Source: Nocardia donostiensis
GTDB taxonomy: Bacteria > Actinomycetota > Actinomycetes > Mycobacteriales > Mycobacteriaceae
Reading direction: 5' to 3'
Assembly (NCBI RefSeq): GCF_002081715.1
Contig: NZ_MUKP01000005.1
Coordinates: forward strand, 124,001 to 188,000
DNA length: 64,000 nucleotides
A model generated the notes under the pieces. The model made no database searches and had not been told where the DNA came from. It saw only the letters and a list, made by a program, of their open reading frames with translations. Each line of letters opens with the position of its first letter. Positions within the stretch are counted from its first letter, which is position 1. Made by a program: the position numbers and the translations under genes. Below are positions 60,083 to 64,000 of this stretch, piece by piece.

Positions 60083-61324
60083 ATGACCGAGCTTTCCCCC
60101 GTCCTGAAGCAGGCCACCCCGGTGACCGTCGACCACGGTTCCGGCTGCTATCTGTACGGCACCGACGGCCGCCGCTACCTCGATTTCACGGCGGGTATCG
60201 GCGTCACCAGCACCGGCCACTGCCACCCGCAGGTGGTTGCCGCTGCCCAAGCCCAGGTCGCCACGCTGATCCACGGCCAATACACGACCGTTATGCACAA
60301 GCCGCTGCTGGAGCTGACCGAACAGCTCGGCTCCGTGCTCCCCGACGGCCTGGACACACTGTTCTTCGCCAACTCCGGCAGCGAAGCCGTCGAGGCCGCG
60401 CTGCGGCTGGCCAGGCAGGCGACCGGACGCCCGAACGTGATCGTCTTCCACGGCGGCTTCCACGGCCGCACCGTCGCCGCCGCCTCCATGACCACCTCTG
60501 GCACCCGGTTCTCCGCCGGCTTCAGCCCGCTCATGTCGGGGGTGCACGTCGCGCCGTTCCCGACCGCCTACCGCTACGGCTGGACCGAAGAGGAAGCCAC
60601 CGAATTCGCCCTGCGCGAACTGGACTACATCTTCGCCACCCTCACCTCCCCCGCCGAAACCGCAGCGTTCATCGTCGAACCGGTACTCGGCGAAGGCGGC
60701 TATATCCCCGGCAACCGCACCTTTTTCCGCGGTCTGCGCGAACGCGCCGACGAGCACGGCATTCTGCTCGTCGTGGACGAGATCCAGACCGGCTTCGGGC
60801 GGACCGGAAAGTTCTTCGGTCACCAGCATTTCGACATCCGTCCCGACGTGATCACCATCGGCAAGGGCTTGGCCAGCGGGTTCCCGCTGTCCGGTATCGC
60901 GACCTCCCGTGAACTGATGGCTAAAGTCTGGCCCGGTTCCCAGGGCGGCACATACGGCGGCAATGCCGTCGCCTGCGCGGCCGCCATCGCCACCTTGCAG
61001 GTCATCGAATCGGAGAACCTGGTTCAGAACGCGGCCGAGCGCGGCACCCAGCTGCTGGCGGGCATGCGGGCACACGACTGCAAAGCCATCGGCGATGTGC
61101 GCGGACTCGGCCTGCTCGTCGGCGCCGAATTCACCACCGCCGACGGCCGCCCCGACCGGGCAACCGCCACCGCCGCCCAACAGCTCGCAGCACGTAAGGG
61201 TCTGCTCCTGCTCACCTGCGGCGCCTATATGAACGTGGTGCGGATGATCCCGCCGTTGATCGTCACCGAAACCCAGGTCGACGACGCCCTCGGTATCTGG
61301 TCGGACGTGCTCGCCGAGCTGTAA
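60083..61324 (+). CDS. gabT: 4-aminobutyrate-type class-III aminotransferase
   Basis: PLP enzyme of 413 residues. The Schiff-base Lys is 261 (ITIGKGLASGFPLSG), the ring-binding Asp 232 (LLVVDEIQTGFGRTG), and the phosphate-binding NSGSEAVEAALRLAR and FHGRTVAAASM blocks are present. Overall it resembles GabT and related omega-aminotransferases; beta-alanine or other omega-amino acids are also possible. ATG 60083 has GGGAGG 9 bases upstream. It is followed by the DUF3830 gene and divergent from the aldehyde dehydrogenase. Confidence 0.85.
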   Translation: MTELSPVLKQATPVTVDHGSGCYLYGTDGRRYLDFTAGIGVTSTGHCHPQVVAAAQAQVATLIHGQYTTVMHKPLLELTEQLGSVLPDGLDTLFFANSGSEAVEAALRLARQATGRPNVIVFHGGFHGRTVAAASMTTSGTRFSAGFSPLMSGVHVAPFPTAYRYGWTEEEATEFALRELDYIFATLTSPAETAAFIVEPVLGEGGYIPGNRTFFRGLRERADEHGILLVVDEIQTGFGRTGKFFGHQHFDIRPDVITIGKGLASGFPLSGIATSRELMAKVWPGSQGGTYGGNAVACAAAIATLQVIESENLVQNAAERGTQLLAGMRAHDCKAIGDVRGLGLLVGAEFTTADGRPDRATATAAQQLAARKGLLLLTCGAYMNVVRMIPPLIVTETQVDDALGIWSDVLAEL

Positions 61325-61371
61325 CGGGTACCCGACATCAGACGCCGTCGCCGACCAGGAAGCAGATCCCC

Positions 61372-61866
61372 TTGGCCCGCTATATGACCATCACCCTCAC
61401 CAAGGCCGGCGTGAGCTGCCGCGCCAGGCTGCTCGACGCCGAAGCGCCGCTCACCTGCGAAGCCGTGTGGAATGCCCTCCCGCAGGAGGGTGACGCCTTC
61501 CACGCCAAATACGCCCGTAACGAGGTCTATGCCCTGGTCCCGCGCATCGGCGCGGCACCACACCGCGAGAATCCCACCGTCACCCCGATCCCCGGCGACG
61601 TCTGCCTCTTCGATTTCGAGCCGTGGGAAATAGGCAATCCCGCCTACGGGTACGAACCGGGCTCTGCGGCACACCATGACCAGGGCGCCACCGATCTGGC
61701 GATCTTCTACGGCCGCAACAACCTGCTCATCAACGGCGATATGGGCTGGGTGCCGGGCAACGTCTTCGCCACCATCGAAGACGGCCTCGCCGATATCGCC
61801 GAAGCCTGTAACACCCTGTGGTTGCATGGGGTGGCAGGCGAAACCCTCGCCTTCGCCCGCGCATAA
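61372..61866 (+). CDS. DUF3830 family protein
   Basis: Small cyclophilin-like-fold protein of 164 residues. Blocks CEAVWNALPQEGDAFHAKYA, NEVYALVPRIG, GDVCLFDFEPWE and FYGRNNLLINGDMGWVPGN are the DUF3830 pattern. The family is uncharacterised but is repeatedly placed with amidohydrolase and amidase genes. The start is likely TTG 61372: AGGAAG lies 9 bases upstream, and the product then begins MARYMTITLT like its relatives; ATG 61384 has no ribosome site. Confidence 0.75.
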   Translation: MARYMTITLTKAGVSCRARLLDAEAPLTCEAVWNALPQEGDAFHAKYARNEVYALVPRIGAAPHRENPTVTPIPGDVCLFDFEPWEIGNPAYGYEPGSAAHHDQGATDLAIFYGRNNLLINGDMGWVPGNVFATIEDGLADIAEACNTLWLHGVAGETLAFARA

Positions 61867-61882
61867 CCCGGCAACAGGCGTC

Positions 61883-61926
61883 CCCCGGATCTCGTGCGTG
61901 GCCGATATCGGGCACGAGATCCGGGG
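61883..61926. terminator. Strong terminator between DUF3830 and amidase genes
   Basis: CCCCGGATCTCGTGC and GCACGAGATCCGGGG are perfect 15-base arms with a 14-base loop, followed by TTCTCGTT on the plus strand, in the 74-base gap between two converging genes. Confidence 0.8.
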
Positions 61927-61940
61927 TTCTCGTTGGTCTA

Positions 61941-63353
61941 CTACTGCTCCTGCGGCGAGGTCAGCACCGCTTCCGCGTAACGTGCCACGGCCAGCACCAT
62001 GTCATCGGAATGGCGCGGTCCGATGATTTGCAGGCCGACCGGCATTCCGCTGCTGGTGTTTCCGGCGGGGATACTGATCGCGGGCTGCTGGGTGAGGTTG
62101 AACGGATAGGTGAACGGTGTCCACTGCGGCCAGCTGGTGAGATCGCTTCCCGGCGGGACATCGTGGCCCGCCGGGAAGGCGGTGATGGGCATCGTGGGGG
62201 TGACCAGCAGATCGTAGGCGGTATGGAAGGCACCCATGGTGATGCCGAGGCCGGCGGCGACATTGCGAGCCTCCAGGTAGTCGACGGCGCTGACGGTTTC
62301 GCCGTACTCCCACACCGCACGCAGGCCGGGGTCGACGCGATCGCGGGTGCCGGGCGGGAAGTTCGCCAGCATGGTGGCCGCGCCCGCCGCCCACAGCAGT
62401 TCGAAGGGCTCGCGGGGATCGCCGAAGCCCGGGTCGGCCGCGGTGACAGCCAGGCCGGCCTCGTCCAGTTTGCGTACCGCCGCATCGACGATGGCGGCGA
62501 CTTCCGGGTCGACGTCGACATAGCCGAGCGTCGGTGAGTAGGCGATGGTGAGCCCGCGCACGTCGCGCTGCATCTGGCTGCGGAAGGTGGTGACGGTGGG
62601 CGCGAGGGCGGTGGGGTCGCGCGGGTCGGGCAGCGACAGGATGTCCATCAGCAGCGCCGCGTCCTCGACGGTACGGGTCATCGGGCCTGCATGGGCGAGC
62701 GGCCCGAAGGGGCTGGCGGGGTAGAGCGGGATGCGGCCGTGGGTGGGTTTGAACCCGACGATGCCGCAGAACGACGCGGGAATGCGGATGCTGCCGCCCC
62801 CGTCGGTGCCCACCGATACCGGTCCCATCCCGGCCGCGACGGCGGCCGCGCTGCCGCCGGAGGAACCGCCTGCGGTGGTGTCCGGGTCGGCGGGGTTGCG
62901 GGTGATACCGGTCAGTGGGCTGTCGGTGACCGCCTTCCACGCGATCTCCGGTGTGGTGGTCTTGCCCACCATCACCATGCCGTCTTCACGCAGCCGCGCC
63001 ACGACCGGACTGTCGACCAGCCAGGGGCCGCTGGGGTCCACAGAGGTGGAGCCGCGGCGGGTGGGCCAGCCTTCGGTGAGGAAGATGTCTTTGATGGAGA
63101 TCGGCACGCCGTCGAGTAGGCCGCGCGCGTGTCCGGAATGCCAGCGCGCCTCGGAGTCCTTGGCTTGCACCAGTGCCCGGTCGCTGTCCACCAGGCAGTA
63201 GGCGCCCAGCGCAGCGTCACGTTCGGCGATGGCCTCTAGCACTGCCTCGGTCGCCTCGACCGGCGACAGCGCGCCCGCGGCGTAGGCGGATACCAATTCC
63301 ACCGCGGTCATCGCCGCCGGATCGGTGACCCGATTGATGTCGGGGTAGCTCAT
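61941..63353 (-). CDS. Amidase signature family hydrolase
   Basis: 470 residues with a complete Ser-cisSer-Lys triad: Lys88 (VPISIKDIF), Ser164 in TTAGGSSGGSAAAVAAG, and Ser188 in GTDGGGSIRIPA. The substrate-binding part contains PTMPITAFPAGH and AISIPAGNTSSGMPVG. Such enzymes hydrolyse amides, ureides or nitrile-derived amides; the substrate is unknown. ATG 63353 has GGGAG 6 bases upstream. It follows the 2-hydroxyacid dehydrogenase gene by 13 bases. Confidence 0.85.
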   Translation of the reverse strand: MSYPDINRVTDPAAMTAVELVSAYAAGALSPVEATEAVLEAIAERDAALGAYCLVDSDRALVQAKDSEARWHSGHARGLLDGVPISIKDIFLTEGWPTRRGSTSVDPSGPWLVDSPVVARLREDGMVMVGKTTTPEIAWKAVTDSPLTGITRNPADPDTTAGGSSGGSAAAVAAGMGPVSVGTDGGGSIRIPASFCGIVGFKPTHGRIPLYPASPFGPLAHAGPMTRTVEDAALLMDILSLPDPRDPTALAPTVTTFRSQMQRDVRGLTIAYSPTLGYVDVDPEVAAIVDAAVRKLDEAGLAVTAADPGFGDPREPFELLWAAGAATMLANFPPGTRDRVDPGLRAVWEYGETVSAVDYLEARNVAAGLGITMGAFHTAYDLLVTPTMPITAFPAGHDVPPGSDLTSWPQWTPFTYPFNLTQQPAISIPAGNTSSGMPVGLQIIGPRHSDDMVLAVARYAEAVLTSPQEQ

Positions 63354-63366
63354 AGCTGGCTCCCTT

Positions 63367-64000
63367 TCAGCCGGGCACATACCCCAGCGTCTTGTCGACC
63401 ACATTGTCCAGCGGACGGCCAGCCGTCCAGTTGTCGAAGTTCTCGGTGAATGCGGCGACGACCTCGTTGCGCCAGCCGATGACATCACCGGAATTGTGCG
63501 GAGTGATATGCACATTCGGCAGATCCCACAGCGGGTGATGTTCCGGCAGCGGCTCCGGATCCACCACATCCAAGGCGGCCCCGGCTATCGACCCGTTACG
63601 CACCGCAGCGACCAGATCGTCGGTAACCACGAGTTCCCCCCGGCCGACGTTGACAAACCTGGCATGTGGTTTCATCGCGCCGAACGCGGCGGCGTCGAAC
63701 ATGTTCCTGGTCTGCTCGGTCAGCGGCGGGACCGCGACCACGTAATCGGCCCAGGGTAATTCGGCATACAGGTCGGCGCTCACCGTTCCGAAATCGGTAT
63801 CGTCACCGCGGGTCCGCCTGCCGATACCCTTGACCCGCATACCGACTGCGCGTAGTAACCGGGCGATCGCGCGACCGATCGATCCGGTTCCCACGATCAG
63901 CACGGTGGTCCCTGCCACCCGCTCCGATTCCCGATGCCGCCAGGTGTGGTCCTGCTGCAGGCGCAGCGACCCCGGCACGTCTTTGGCGAACGCCAGGATC
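63367..64000 (-). CDS. D-2-hydroxyacid dehydrogenase (NAD), N-terminus beyond window
   Basis: C-terminal 210 or so residues of a D-isomer 2-hydroxyacid dehydrogenase. The NAD motif VLIVGTGSIGRAIARLL, the block VNVGRGELVVTDDLV with catalytic Arg-type loop, and the catalytic His in VHITPHNSG are present. The open frame continues through 64000 with ILAFAKDVPGSLRL, so the start is outside. It probably heads the transcript that includes the amidase. Confidence 0.85.
   Translation of the reverse strand, partial: ILAFAKDVPGSLRLQQDHTWRHRESERVAGTTVLIVGTGSIGRAIARLLRAVGMRVKGIGRRTRGDDTDFGTVSADLYAELPWADYVVAVPPLTEQTRNMFDAAAFGAMKPHARFVNVGRGELVVTDDLVAAVRNGSIAGAALDVVDPEPLPEHHPLWDLPNVHITPHNSGDVIGWRNEVVAAFTENFDNWTAGRPLDNVVDKTLGYVPG

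Overview
The window is high-GC actinobacterial DNA. Gene order and protein sequences point to the Mycobacteriales, most likely Nocardia or a close relative. From memory, the order matches the Mycobacterium tuberculosis Rv2725c-Rv2788 segment: hflX-dapF-miaA-Rv2728c, DUF349, miaB, recX-recA, DUF3046, pspM-pspA-clgR, pgsA, argA, ftsK, RNase J-dapA, dapB, pepR, pnp, rpsO, ribF, mntR. Species assignment is inference; there is no rRNA or tRNA gene here to anchor it.

Layout. 1-2.6 kb: truncated alanine/glycine:cation symporter, acidic DUF5709 protein and DUF4383 membrane protein. 2.6-10.1 kb, minus strand: acyl-CoA dehydrogenase, acyltransferase, then a tightly overlapping unit (LigB-like protein, miaA, TrmH-type methylase, dapF, hflX). 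10.4-14.2 kb: DUF349 protein, membrane protein and miaB. 14.5-17.9 kb: gluABCD glutamate ABC importer. 18-20 kb: recX and an intein-less recA with a clear LexA box. 20.1-22.7 kb: three small-enzyme genes divergent from a CGNR-type regulator. 22.7-25.9 kb: DUF3046, glycosyltransferase, PIG-L deacetylase, an unlisted 56-residue membrane protein and a frameshifted osmC pseudogene. 25.9-30.4 kb: envelope-stress genes (pspM, pspA, clgR), cinA-like, pgsA and argA. 30.5-39.1 kb: TerC, ftsK, TIGR03085, two exported proteins, RNase J and dapA.

39.2-44.5 kb holds a ribbon-helix-helix protein whose start codon lies in an inverted repeat, a YcaQ-like glycosylase, and a three-gene unit of response regulator, histidine kinase and a second kinase-like protein lacking catalytic motifs. 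44.5-50.4 kb holds a decayed flavodoxin copy, dapB, an alcohol dehydrogenase, a VOC protein read from a probable CTG start, a 110-bp tandem repeat and an ArsR/MFS divergent pair. 50.4-57.2 kb is RNA decay, ribosome and cofactor functions (pepR, pnp, rpsO, ribF) and mntR. The long rpsO-pnp spacer carries two large hairpins sharing a 14-base motif. 57.3-64 kb is a catabolic island: tartrate/isopropylmalate-type dehydrogenase, aldehyde dehydrogenase, GABA-type aminotransferase, DUF3830 protein, amidase and a 2-hydroxyacid dehydrogenase.

Many genes overlap by ATGA or GTGA, so translational coupling is widespread. Lysine/peptidoglycan precursor genes (dapF, dapA, dapB) are scattered among RNA-modification and RNA-decay genes, as in mycobacteria. 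No insertion sequence, prophage, CRISPR array, rRNA or tRNA gene was seen. The least conventional material is the set of operator-like inverted repeats next to small regulators, the rpsO-pnp hairpins, the pseudo-kinase unit and the catabolic island.
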